A stretch of DNA of 64,000 nucleotides from Bradyrhizobium diazoefficiens (GTDB lineage Bacteria; Pseudomonadota; Alphaproteobacteria; Rhizobiales; Xanthobacteraceae): the NCBI RefSeq assembly GCF_016599855.1, contig NZ_CP067041.1, positions 7,036,501 to 7,100,500 of the forward strand, written 5' to 3'. This document shows positions 33,024-41,457 of the stretch, piece after piece. Position 1 is the first letter of the stretch. Each line of letters begins with the position of its first letter. Under the pieces are notes generated by a model. It did not search any database. It saw nothing but the letters and a program-made list of their open reading frames with translations, and was not told where the DNA came from. The translations under genes were made by a program, and so were the position numbers.

Positions 33024-33542
33024 GCCTCCAAGGTCGGCGAGGTGGTCGGGCTGATCGAGGAAATCGCGAGTCAGACCAACCTGCTCGCCCTCAACGCCAC
33101 GATCGAAGCCGCGCGCGCCGGCGAGATGGGCAGGGGTTTTGCGGTCGTGGCCAGCGAGGTGAAAGCGCTGGCGGCGCAAACCGCCAAGGCAACGGACGAG
33201 ATCAAGGCGCAGATCGGCAGCATCCAGGATACCACTTCGGTTGCGGTCCGCGCCATCCGGAACATCGGCGCAACCATTGCCGATATGAACGCGATCGCGT
33301 CGGCGGTCGCAGCGGCAATGGAACAGCAGGGGGCCGCCACCAGGGAGATCGCAGGCAATATCGGCCAAGCGGCACGGGGCACAAACGAGGTGTCGTCCAC
33401 CATCGGTGGTGTCACGCAGTCCTCGGCCGAAGTTGGGGCGGCTGCGTCGCAAGTGCTCGGCGCAACGCGCGATCTGTCGATGCAATCGGAGAAGCTGAGG
33501 CGAGATGTCGCCGAATTCCTGGCGTCGGTGCGCGCTGCGTAG
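33024..33542 (+). pseudogene. Methyl-accepting chemotaxis protein, C-terminal remnant
   Basis: Only the cytoplasmic signalling domain of a chemoreceptor remains, about 172 codons. The highly conserved hairpin tip for CheA/CheW binding is present ([26 protein letters not shown]), followed by [25 protein letters not shown] and the descending helix. A stop codon (33012-33014) precedes the first recognisable residues, ASKVGEVV. No sensor, membrane or HAMP domain is found upstream, where the sequence is unrelated. A GTG at 33042 could initiate a fragment, but without a membrane anchor and sensor it would not be a normal receptor. It is probably a decayed gene. Confidence 0.85.
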
Positions 33543-34037
33543 AAGATCGCCGACGCGGCTCACATTCGGTGGGTTTGGCGCGGCGTGAGGGGCGATGATG
33601 AGACCTGCGTTTACGCTATGGTCTTCCTTGAACGGAATTACCGCGTCTCGCTTAATGGGTGCAGTCCAGCACACTCAACTCGGTAAGTTGACGGGTTCAA
33701 TCGAAGGGCCGGTCGATCTTGGTGTCGATCGCGTATCCCGAAGCGGCGCGCTGCGGCCGATAAAGTTGGGCACTATTCCTTCGCCGTGGCACTATGATGC
33801 GGCGACCTGCTACGCGATCCAACGGCAAAAAACTGCGATAGCCCGCGATCTTGTACTACCCTATTGGGCCACGACCGATGCGATGCGAGCGATGCAGCTG
33901 CATAGCGTCGATACCGACACTGCGATCGCTTCTTTGGAAGCGACGCCTCTGGCCCGACGTGCGCCGCGCGCATGGTAACGCGGCCTCGGTGAGGTCTGCC
34001 AGGCGCTGCCCGAACGGCGGATTGTCCGAACGCAGAC
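33543..34037. other. Intergenic stretch with one doubtful ORF
   Basis: About 500 bp with atypical composition between the receptor remnant and the HiPIP gene. A plus-strand ORF (33598-33978, about 126 codons, containing LGTIPSPWHYDAATCYAIQ) has no recognisable domain. I have a loose memory of similar peptides as spurious ORFs scattered over Bradyrhizobium genomes, so the stretch near 33770-33870 may be a copy of a dispersed intergenic element. I do not call it a gene. Confidence 0.3.
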
Positions 34038-34418
34038 TCAGTAGCTTCGGCCTGCGCCGGACGACCCGCGCCGGCCTCTCGCCCCATGGAAGTAGCGGCA
34101 CCACCCGTCCGGACTGATCGGCCCCTCTACGATCTCGCAGCTGCCGGGCGGCCGGAAATGTGCACACACGCCGCAGTGCTGGGCTCCATTCGGTTGATAT
34201 TGATAGTGCGCGACCTCCTTCGGGATGGGCCTGCGGCCGCGCGCATAGGCTTCTGTAGCATATCCCGAGGGGCCATGGGCCCAAGCGGGAAGCGCGGTCG
34301 TGCCCGCCAGCGCAGCTCCATACAGCGTTTTTTCGATGAAGCCGCGGCGAGAAAGATTTTCGTCAGGCTCTTGGCTTGGCAGAGAGTTTGCTCCTGCTAA
34401 CTTGGATTCATCACTCAT
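34038..34418 (-). CDS. High-potential iron-sulfur protein (HiPIP)
   Basis: A small periplasmic electron carrier of 126 residues. A Tat signal with SRRGFIEKTLYGAALAGTTALP is followed by the mature domain. Four cysteines in the HiPIP order (HCGVCAHF, then GSCEIV, then GWCRYF) would hold a [4Fe-4S] cluster. The C-terminal tail is basic (RGRRGSSGAGRSY), longer than in most HiPIPs. The ATG at 34418 has GGGGAGG 6 bp upstream. HiPIPs donate electrons to photosynthetic reaction centres, cytochrome oxidases or other periplasmic enzymes; the partner here is unknown. A weak EcfG-like sequence (GGAAC-N16-TGTT) lies about 60-80 bp upstream. It is monocistronic. Confidence 0.88.
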   Translation of the reverse strand: MSDESKLAGANSLPSQEPDENLSRRGFIEKTLYGAALAGTTALPAWAHGPSGYATEAYARGRRPIPKEVAHYQYQPNGAQHCGVCAHFRPPGSCEIVEGPISPDGWCRYFHGARGRRGSSGAGRSY

Positions 34419-34564
34419 TGGTCGCCTCCCCGGCGGATTGGCATTATCTGCAAGTGGAGTTTCCGTGTGGCCAAACATGCCGCGACGTTCTTGGTTCCTA
34501 AGGGCAGCCGCCGGTTCGTGAGTAGCGTTCGCTGGATGATGTGCTGGATCGGCGGGGATGAGCT

Positions 34565-34840
34565 ATGAGCGAAAAAGAAGGGGCAAAGGCAATGACCGAA
34601 GTCGGTGAATGGCAGGCGGCCCGGTATCAAGGCGCCATCGCTTCGCTCGATCGCGGCGAGGGTGCATCGCATGACGAGGTCAAAGATTGGGTCGCTTCCT
34701 GGGGCGGCACGAACGAGAAAAGGCGCGCTCAAAAAATCATGACGCCGCGACCGGTCCCCGGAGGGGATTGCCGGCCTCGCAGCGCTGCGGGCCAACATCG
34801 AGCCGGACGATCAGTGCGCTGCCACACTCGCAGACGATGA
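34565..34840 (+). CDS. Antitoxin-like small protein, orphan and possibly broken
   Basis: The first 50 residues (MTEVGEWQAARYQGAIASLDRGEGASHDEVKDWVASWGG) resemble the C-terminal part of ParD/CopG-type antitoxin regulators, where the DHDEV...W..SWG pattern is common. After that the 91-codon frame turns Arg/Pro-rich and looks unlike protein. Another frame shows a more protein-like stretch (EGIAGLAALRANIEPDDQ) around 34758-34811. So a frameshift or the end of a decayed gene is likely. No toxin gene is seen on either side. The start could be the ATG at 34565 or 34592. It sits next to tRNA-Arg in a stretch of gene remnants. Confidence 0.4.
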   Translation: MSEKEGAKAMTEVGEWQAARYQGAIASLDRGEGASHDEVKDWVASWGGTNEKRRAQKIMTPRPVPGGDCRPRSAAGQHRAGRSVRCHTRRR

Positions 34841-34901
34841 CTTGTCGACCGCATTCTCTTGTAGTGCAGAACGATCTGCCGGCGGCGGACCCCGGCAAAA
34901 C

Positions 34902-34978
34902 TGGCGCGCCCGACACGATTCGAACGTGTGACCTTTGCCTTCGGAGGGCAACGCTCTATCCAGCTGAGCTACGGGCGC
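34902..34978 (-). tRNA. tRNA-Arg(CCG)
   Basis: A complete cloverleaf on the minus strand, 77 bases including an encoded CCA end. The acceptor stem is GCGCCCG/CGGGCGC, the D-arm has AGCTCAGCTGGATAGAGC, the anticodon loop is CTCCGAA (anticodon CCG, reads CGG), and the T-arm contains GTTCGAATC. The discriminator base is G. Confidence 0.97.
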
Positions 34979-35045
34979 AATGAGGGTTCATTTAGCCGAT
35001 TGGCGAGCGGTGGGCAACCGCTCTCGCCGTGACAATCATCGCGCT

Positions 35046-36101
35046 TTAGGCCGATTTGCGCGAGGCGGGGCCAGGAACCTGACCGCTCACCGGCGCGCTG
35101 TCCCGGCCGAGGCCCGTGAATTCGGCCAGCACCCGCTCGGCGCAGACGACACGGTTGCGGCCGAGCCGCTTGGCGGCATAGAGCGCCTGGTCGGCCGCAC
35201 CTAACAGGCGGTCGGGGCCGCCGTCGGCCTCGCCGGGGGTGTGACTGGCGACGCCGACACTGAGAGTCACGTGCTGGCCGGCCCCATCGGCGCCATGGGC
35301 GATCGCCAAGGCCATCACGGCGCGGCGAATCTCCTCGGCGATGGCGCAGGCATCGTCGGCGCTCATCTCGGGCAGGATCAGCGCGAATTCCTCGCCGCCA
35401 TAGCGGCCGGCGAGGTCCAGCGGGCGCACCGCATGGCGGCTGACGACACCGGCGACTGCGCGCAGGCACTCGTCGCCGCTCTGGTGGCCGTGCTCGTCGT
35501 TGAACAGCTTGAAATGGTCGACATCGACGAACAGCAGCGCCAGCGGCTTCTGCGTCCGTTGCGCGCGCGCCCATTCGGCCATCAGCATCTGGTCGAACGA
35601 GCGGCGGTTCGACAAGCCGGTCAGCCCGTCCTTGGTGGCAAGCTCCTTCAGCGCCATCTCGGCGCGCTTCTGGTCGGTGAGATCGCGCAGCGTCTCCACC
35701 ACCGCGATCAGATTGCCGGCCTCGTCATGGATCGGGCCGGCGTCGATCGCGAGATAGAGCTGGCTGCCTAGCTTCGGCATCACGCACCAGTTCTCTGCGC
35801 TGAAGCCGAGCCCGTTGTGGCCGCGCGCGGCATATTCCGAATAGAACGCCGGCAGCTGCTCGGGGCGGTCGAGCGCGACCAGATCGGCAAGACAAGGGCG
35901 CTTGTTCTCGTAGAAGGCCTGCCAATGCTTGTTAGTGCCGATCACCTCCGAGGCGGCGACGCCGGTCAAGCGCTCGCAGGCCCTGTTCCAGATCACGACG
36001 CGCCGCTTCGGATCGATCACGAAGGTCGGCACCACCAGATGCTGCATCAGCCGCACCGCGTAGGAATCCGCGACATCGATCGTTTTGGGAGACTTTGCCA
36101 T
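35046..36101 (-). CDS. PAS-GGDEF diguanylate cyclase
   Basis: A cytoplasmic c-di-GMP synthase of 351 residues. An N-terminal PAS domain (residues about 20-145, VPTFVIDPKRRVVIWNRACERLTG) is followed by a GGDEF domain. It contains DGLTGLSNRRSF, FVDVDHFKLFNDEHGH and the active-site RYGGEEFALI. No RxxD inhibitory site is evident four to five residues before it. A 50-residue Pro/Ser tail closes the protein. No membrane segment is present, so it probably senses a cytoplasmic signal. Its ATG is 1 bp after the stop of the large PAS-GGDEF-EAL gene (TGA-G-ATG), implying translational coupling and joint control of c-di-GMP. Confidence 0.93.
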   Translation of the reverse strand: MAKSPKTIDVADSYAVRLMQHLVVPTFVIDPKRRVVIWNRACERLTGVAASEVIGTNKHWQAFYENKRPCLADLVALDRPEQLPAFYSEYAARGHNGLGFSAENWCVMPKLGSQLYLAIDAGPIHDEAGNLIAVVETLRDLTDQKRAEMALKELATKDGLTGLSNRRSFDQMLMAEWARAQRTQKPLALLFVDVDHFKLFNDEHGHQSGDECLRAVAGVVSRHAVRPLDLAGRYGGEEFALILPEMSADDACAIAEEIRRAVMALAIAHGADGAGQHVTLSVGVASHTPGEADGGPDRLLGAADQALYAAKRLGRNRVVCAERVLAEFTGLGRDSAPVSGQVPGPASRKSA

Positions 36102-36102
36102 C

Positions 36103-39100
36103 TCAGGCCACCGCTGCTACAGGCATGACGTCGCACGGTCCGAACAGCTCGCGCACTTCGGCTGCCGGCCTCGGCCTGCTGAACAGGTAGCCCTGCATCT
36201 CCGTGCAGCCGAGCGCGCGCAGCATCTCGCGCTGGGCCTCGGTCTCGACGCCTTCGGCAACCGTGGTCATGTCGCTGGCGGAGGCGATGTTCACCACCGC
36301 CTGCACGATCACGGGCGAGCCGCCGGCGTCGGCGATGTCGGCGACGAAGCAGCGGTCGATCTTGATCTTGTCGAACGGGAAGCGCTTGAGATAGCTCAGC
36401 GAGGAATAGCCGGTGCCGAAATCGTCGAGCGCGATGCGCACGCCGATCGCGCGCAGCTGGTGCAGGATCGAGAGCGCCGCCTCGTCGTCGCGGATCAGCA
36501 CGGCCTCGGTGATCTCGAGCTCGAGCCGCCGCGGCTCCAGCCCGGAGGCGGCCAGCGCCCCGGCAATCCGCAGCGCCAGGGTGTCGCATTTGAGCTGCAC
36601 CGGCGAGACGTTGACGGCGAGACGAACATTGGCGGGCCAGGTCGCGGCCTCGTTGCAGGCCGTGCGCAGCACCCAGTCGCCGAGCTCGTTGATCAGGCCG
36701 GTGTCCTCGGCGATCGGAATGAACTCGGCCGGCGAGACCATACCGCGTTCGGGATGGCGCCAGCGCAGCAGCGCCTCGCAGCCGGAGACCGCGCCCGAGT
36801 GCAGATTGACCAGCGGCTGGTAATGGATCTCGAAGCCGCCGTTGACCAGCGCCTGGCGCAGATCCTGCTCCAGCGTAAGGCGGGCCTTGGCGCTCGCATC
36901 CATCTCCGGCACGAAGAAGCGGTAGGTGCGACGTCCTTCCGCTTTGGCGCCGTACATTGCGAGGTCCGCATTCTTGATGAGCTGGTCGAGATCGGCTCCG
37001 TCCTGCGGCGCCAGCGCGACGCCGATGCTGGCGTCGGTGGAGAGCTGGTGGCCGAGGCAGTGATAGGGGCGGCGGATCGCCTCATGGATCTGGGTCAGGA
37101 AAGACAGCACGTCGGTGGACGATTCGATTCCGGTCTGGATCACGGCGAACTCGTCGCCGCCGAGCCGCGCGATCAGGTCGCCCGGCCGGAGGCAGGCGCG
37201 GATACGCGCCGCGATCGCCTTCAACAGCTCGTCGCCGACATGATGGCCGAGCGAATCGTTGATGCCCTTGAACTCGTCGACATCGATATAGAGCAGCGCG
37301 AGCTGCTCGCCGCCGGCGAGCTTCCCAAGCTCGCGCTCGATCTGCTCGCGAAACAGCACGCGGTTCGGCAGGTCGGTCAGCGCGTCGTAATGCGCCATGT
37401 GCGCGATCTGCTCGGCGGCAATTCGCTGTTCCGTGACGTCCTCGATCACGTTGATGATGTAACGTGGCTCGCCGGCCTTGTCGGAAATGCCGATGCGCTT
37501 CGAGATGATATGGCGCTGGCCATCGATCCGGGTTTTCCAGGTCTGTTCCTTGAGCAACAGCCGATCGGGGGATCGCAGCAGAGCGTCATCATCGCAGGTG
37601 ACGATTTCGGCATCGGGCCCTGGCAGAATATCGGCGGCAGTTTTTCCTACGATCGTCGTGCCCGTCTCCCCGAATACGTTCTCGGCAATCCGGTTGACCA
37701 GGAGGTAGCGCCGCGTAAGGGCATCCTTCACTGTGATCTGCGACGGAATGTGGTCGATGATCTCGCGGAGGAATGTGTAGTTGCGGTCCCGCTCCTGCTC
37801 CAGATTGCGCCGCTCGGTGATCTCCTCGATCGTGGCGACCCATCCGCCCTGCGCGAGCGGGGTGTTGATGACCTGGAAGGCGCGGCCGTTCGGCAGCTCA
37901 TGCAATCTCGTCGAGACCGTACCTTCGGCGGCGACCCGCATGACTTCGGCGCAAAACGCCTCGACGTCGCCATCGAACCCGCCGCGCTCCTTGCGGTGAT
38001 GCATTGCTTCACGGATGTGGCAGCCGGGCTTGATGACATCGGTGGACAGGCCGAACATGTCGGCATAGCGGCGGTTGCAGGTGACGATGTATCCAGAGGC
38101 GTCGTACAGGATCAACCCTTGCGACATGTTGTTCAGGGCGGTGTCGAGCCGTTGCCGTTCGGATTCGATCCGCTGCTGGGCCTCGCGGTTCTGCCGGTTG
38201 ATCTGGCGGATGATCAGGAACAGGATCAGCGCGATCACGGCCGCCGACAGTGTCGCGGTGGTCACCATGAAACCAGTCTGCTGCCGCCAGTCGGCAAGCG
38301 CGGCCGACATCGTGTTGGTCGCGACGATCACCAGCGGGAAATGCGTCAGCGACACGGCCGAGCCGAGCTTCTCCAGGCCGTCGACCGGGCTCTTGACGCG
38401 AAGCGTGTGCTGACCGCCTCTGGTAAGCACCATGCTCATTAACGGCGCGCTCTTGTAGTTGGTCCCAATCACCGATTCGGCATGCGGGTAACGCGCCAGC
38501 ATGATGCCTTCGCGATCGAATAGCGAGATAGCGGCGCCCTCGGCCAGTGCGACAGAGGCGAAATAGCGCCGATAGCTCTCGGGATCGATCCGCCGGACCA
38601 TCGCTCCGACGAAAGTGCCGTCGGGCAGGCTCAGCCGGCGCGCGACGATGGTGGTCCATTTGCCGATGATGAAGCTGCGCACGGACTCCAGCAGCAACGG
38701 CTCCGACATCGGACTCGATTTGAAGGACTGGAAATAGCTGCGCGTGGCAACGTTGATCTTGGGCAGGGGCTGGGCCCGAGACCAGCTGATCAACTCGCCG
38801 TCGGCATCGTAGATCGCGATATCGCCAAGATAGGAGACCGGGCTGATCTTGCTCCTCAGCATCCGGTTCGCTTCGGGTCCCGACATGCGCTCGCGGAACA
38901 TCTGCGGCGAGGTGATCTCCGTCAAGTGCATCTGGCCGATCAGGTCGGCCGCGATGACATCAGAGTCTTCGAATTGCTGGTCGAAATGCTGCGCGATCAG
39001 CCGCACCGTGTTTTCCAGCTCGCGCTCGCGGTTGGCCAGGGTGCGCTCGCGAAACTCGCCGACCGCCATCGCGGTCACGGCGAAGATGCCGGCGACCAGC

Positions 39101-39213
39101 AACGCGCCCGAGAGTGTCAGCCACAGGACCGGACCACGCCGCATGGCAGCGTCCCAGCCGCCTTTCGCGGCCAGGAACATCGCAGCTGCCATCCCTGAAA
39201 AAAACTGGCGCAT
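36103..39213 (-). CDS. Membrane PAS-GGDEF-EAL c-di-GMP signalling protein
   Basis: An inner-membrane protein of 1036 residues. A first membrane segment (PVLWLTLSGALLVAGIFAVTAM) and a second near residue 330 enclose a periplasmic dCACHE-like sensor domain of about 270 residues. Two PAS domains follow. The GGDEF domain has RLGGDEFAVI, and the EAL domain has CEALLRWRHP, LELEITEAVLI and LDDFGTGYSSLSYLKRFP. Both active sites look intact, so it may make and degrade c-di-GMP. The ATG at 39213 follows GGGGAG by 4 bp; an upstream ATG at 39258 lacks such a site. It is the first gene of a pair with the diguanylate cyclase. CtrA-like boxes lie upstream. Confidence 0.92.
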   Translation of the reverse strand: MRQFFSGMAAAMFLAAKGGWDAAMRRGPVLWLTLSGALLVAGIFAVTAMAVGEFRERTLANRERELENTVRLIAQHFDQQFEDSDVIAADLIGQMHLTEITSPQMFRERMSGPEANRMLRSKISPVSYLGDIAIYDADGELISWSRAQPLPKINVATRSYFQSFKSSPMSEPLLLESVRSFIIGKWTTIVARRLSLPDGTFVGAMVRRIDPESYRRYFASVALAEGAAISLFDREGIMLARYPHAESVIGTNYKSAPLMSMVLTRGGQHTLRVKSPVDGLEKLGSAVSLTHFPLVIVATNTMSAALADWRQQTGFMVTTATLSAAVIALILFLIIRQINRQNREAQQRIESERQRLDTALNNMSQGLILYDASGYIVTCNRRYADMFGLSTDVIKPGCHIREAMHHRKERGGFDGDVEAFCAEVMRVAAEGTVSTRLHELPNGRAFQVINTPLAQGGWVATIEEITERRNLEQERDRNYTFLREIIDHIPSQITVKDALTRRYLLVNRIAENVFGETGTTIVGKTAADILPGPDAEIVTCDDDALLRSPDRLLLKEQTWKTRIDGQRHIISKRIGISDKAGEPRYIINVIEDVTEQRIAAEQIAHMAHYDALTDLPNRVLFREQIERELGKLAGGEQLALLYIDVDEFKGINDSLGHHVGDELLKAIAARIRACLRPGDLIARLGGDEFAVIQTGIESSTDVLSFLTQIHEAIRRPYHCLGHQLSTDASIGVALAPQDGADLDQLIKNADLAMYGAKAEGRRTYRFFVPEMDASAKARLTLEQDLRQALVNGGFEIHYQPLVNLHSGAVSGCEALLRWRHPERGMVSPAEFIPIAEDTGLINELGDWVLRTACNEAATWPANVRLAVNVSPVQLKCDTLALRIAGALAASGLEPRRLELEITEAVLIRDDEAALSILHQLRAIGVRIALDDFGTGYSSLSYLKRFPFDKIKIDRCFVADIADAGGSPVIVQAVVNIASASDMTTVAEGVETEAQREMLRALGCTEMQGYLFSRPRPAAEVRELFGPCDVMPVAAVA

Positions 39214-39274
39214 CCCACTCCCCTGGAGGAACGGAAATATCATGGACAGATGGCGCAATGCTTAGGAAAGCCGG

Positions 39275-39371
39275 TTACCCATGGCTTAAACCGGTTGCGG
39301 ACAAATACGGATAGCCAGCAAAGCGGCAATAAGGAGTGCCGAGCCGCGCCGCATCGTTAACCGAAGCTTAA
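39275..39371. promoter_or_regulatory. Two CtrA-like boxes upstream of the PAS-GGDEF-EAL gene
   Basis: TTAA-N7-TTAA at 39357-39371 is a perfect CtrA core. TTAC-N7-TTAA at 39275-39289 has one mismatch. They lie 144 and 62 bp before the start of the c-di-GMP gene; the distal one touches the livM stop. Confidence 0.4.
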
Positions 39372-40450
39372 TGCGAGGCGCCCGCCCTCTTGCCACCGCC
39401 ATGGCGCAGCCGTCCGACCACGCCGGTCGGGAAGAAATAAACGCTGGCGATGAACAGCAGCCCGAGCCACAGCAGCCAGCGGTCGGGATGCAGCAGCCCC
39501 GGCAGCAGCGGCAGTCCGGCTTCGCTCGCCGCCTTGGAGGCGACGCCCATCAGCGATTGCAGATAGTTCTGCGCCAGGATGAAGATCGTCGCGCCGATAA
39601 TCGCGCCGTAGATCGTGCCCATGCCGCCGATCACGACCATCAGGAGAATGTCCACCATGATGGAGAAGCTCAGCGAGGTGTCGGGACCGGCATAGCGCAG
39701 CCATAGCGCATTCAAAATGCCGGCGCCGGCGGCGACCAGGGCCGCGAGGCAGTTGGCGTAGCTCAAATGAAATACGGTGCGGAAGCCGAGCGCCTCGGCG
39801 CGAAAGCGGTTCTCGCGGATCGCCTGCAGCACGCGCCCGAATGGCGAGTTCACCACCCGCAGCAGCGCGAGGATCATCAGGGCCGAGACGGCGAACACGA
39901 GGTAGTAGGTCAGGATGCGGCCGTTGATCTCGAAGCCGAACAGGTTTTTGGAGATCAGCACGGTGCCGGGCCGCAGCAGTTCCGGCAGCTGGAAGCTTCG
40001 CCCATCCTCGCCGCCGGTCAGCCAGGAGAGCTGCGAGGCCAGCACCTGGAAGGCGGAGGCGACCGCGAGCGTGATCATGGCAAAGAAGATGGCGGCGACG
40101 CGCAGCGAGAACAGGCCGATCGCGAGCGCGAGTAGCGCGGCCAGTGGCAGGCCGATGACGATGCCGGTTGCGACCGCGGCCCAGTTGGGACCCATGCCAT
40201 ACAGTGCGATCGCAATTGCGTAGCTGCCGATGCCGTAGAACATGGTGTGGGCGAACGACACCGAGCCGCTATAGCCGAGCAGCAAATCGTAGGAGGCGAC
40301 CAGCGCGGCGAACACGCAGATCTTGGCCGCGACGTTCAGCGCTTTCGCGCCCGGAAACAGGAACGGCGTCGCCGCCAGCGCCAGGATGATGACGACGATA
40401 ATGAACGTGAGGATGTGGCTGCGCGGCGGATCGCCTGACAAAATCATCAT
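39368..40450 (-). CDS. livM: Branched-chain amino acid-type ABC transporter permease LivM
   Basis: The second permease of the Liv-type importer, 360 residues with about ten hydrophobic segments. Conserved signatures are LLGYSGSVSFAHTMFYGIG near the N-terminus, then NSPFGRVLQAIRENRFRAEALG (the ATPase-contacting EAA-like loop) and VVIGGMGTIYGAIIGA. The start ATG (40450) overlaps the livH stop by 4 bp (ATGA). It is the last gene of the livK-G-F-H-M operon. The C-terminus is basic (RLRHGGGKRAGASH). The transported compound is set by the binding protein LivK and is unknown. Amides, aromatic acids and amino acids are all known for this family in rhizobia. Confidence 0.95.
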   Translation of the reverse strand: MMILSGDPPRSHILTFIIVVIILALAATPFLFPGAKALNVAAKICVFAALVASYDLLLGYSGSVSFAHTMFYGIGSYAIAIALYGMGPNWAAVATGIVIGLPLAALLALAIGLFSLRVAAIFFAMITLAVASAFQVLASQLSWLTGGEDGRSFQLPELLRPGTVLISKNLFGFEINGRILTYYLVFAVSALMILALLRVVNSPFGRVLQAIRENRFRAEALGFRTVFHLSYANCLAALVAAGAGILNALWLRYAGPDTSLSFSIMVDILLMVVIGGMGTIYGAIIGATIFILAQNYLQSLMGVASKAASEAGLPLLPGLLHPDRWLLWLGLLFIASVYFFPTGVVGRLRHGGGKRAGASH

Positions 40451-41457
40451 CGGCTGGTCACCGCATAAAGGCCGCGCGGCCGCCACATCAGAATGGCGAC
40501 CATCAGCAGGATATTTGAGACGAGCGCGAGCTTCGGCACCAGGAAGCCGCCGTAATTGGCGACCATCGCCACCAGGATCGCGCCGATGAAGCAGCCGCCG
40601 ATCGAGCCCAGGCCGCCGATGATGACGACGACGAAGATCAGCACCGTGAGCTCGTCGCTCATGGAGGCGTGGACCTGCTCGCGATAGAGCGCCCACATTA
40701 TCCCGCCGAGGCCGGCGAGCGCCGAGCCCGCCATGAACACGCCGAGGAACAGCCGCCGGATGCGATAGCCGAGCGCCTCGACCATCTCGCGGTTCTCGAC
40801 GCCGGCGCGGATCAAGAGGCCGAGCTTGGTGCGGTTGAGCACGAGTTGGATCGCGATGAACACGGCAAGGCCGATCAGCATCGCCAGCACGCGGTATTTG
40901 GCGATCGCGACGTCGCCGAGGATGAAGGAGCCGCGCAGCGAGGTGGGCAGCGGCATCGGAATGATCTGCGGTCCCCACAGCGCATAGAGCGTCTGCTCGG
41001 CAACGATCAGGCCGCCGGTCGTCATCAGGATCTGCTTGAGATGCTGGCCGTAGACTGGCAGGATCAGCACGCGCTCGACGATCAGACCGAGCGCCCCGGA
41101 CACGGCCATCGATAGCAGGGCCGCCGGCGCCAGCACCGCGAGATTCACCCAGAGCGAGTCGGCCTGCACCGAGGCCGCGAACGGCGCGAACACCAGTGTC
41201 GCGACATAGGCGCCGACCGCGATGAACGCGCCGTGGCCGAAATTGAGCACGTCCATCAGGCCGAACACCAGCGTCAACCCGGAGGCCATGATGAAGATCA
41301 TCATGCCCATCGCGAGGCTGGCAGCGGTCAGCGTGAGCCACGTGCTGGGCGAGCCGACCAGGGGAATCGTGAGCAGCGCGAGTGTGACCGGCAGCAGGAT
41401 CGGCGCGATGTCGCGCTTCGGCTTCGGCAGCGGATCGGTTGCGGAAAGGTCGGTCAC
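40447..41457 (-). CDS. livH: Branched-chain amino acid-type ABC transporter permease LivH
   Basis: The first permease of the Liv-type importer, 336 residues. The hallmark SGLTLVFGLMDVLNFGHGAFIAVGAY lies near residues 60-85. The coupling loop TKLGLLIRAGVENREMVEALG and the terminal IGGLGSIGGCFIGAILVA are also present. An N-terminal cytoplasmic extension of about 20 residues (MTDLSATDPLPKPKRD) precedes the first membrane segment. It overlaps livF by 4 bp at its start and livM by 4 bp at its end, so the permeases and ATPases are made from one mRNA with coupled translation. Confidence 0.95.
   Translation of the reverse strand: MTDLSATDPLPKPKRDIAPILLPVTLALLTIPLVGSPSTWLTLTAASLAMGMMIFIMASGLTLVFGLMDVLNFGHGAFIAVGAYVATLVFAPFAASVQADSLWVNLAVLAPAALLSMAVSGALGLIVERVLILPVYGQHLKQILMTTGGLIVAEQTLYALWGPQIIPMPLPTSLRGSFILGDVAIAKYRVLAMLIGLAVFIAIQLVLNRTKLGLLIRAGVENREMVEALGYRIRRLFLGVFMAGSALAGLGGIMWALYREQVHASMSDELTVLIFVVVIIGGLGSIGGCFIGAILVAMVANYGGFLVPKLALVSNILLMVAILMWRPRGLYAVTSR

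Noticed and set aside
33595..33978. 127-codon plus-strand ORF
   Set aside because: No recognisable domain, no good ribosome site, and it may belong to a dispersed intergenic element.
34902..34978. Integrative element attached at tRNA-Arg
   Set aside because: No integrase and no second copy of the tRNA 3' end were found within the window; only remnants nearby.
36085..38442. 785-codon plus-strand ORF opposite the PAS-GGDEF-EAL gene
   Set aside because: The minus strand encodes clear GGDEF and EAL motifs; the plus-strand translation is His/Arg-rich shadow sequence.
40451..41341. Upstream in-frame extension of livM
   Set aside because: It runs through livH in another frame; the ATGA overlap start at 40450 is typical of the operon.
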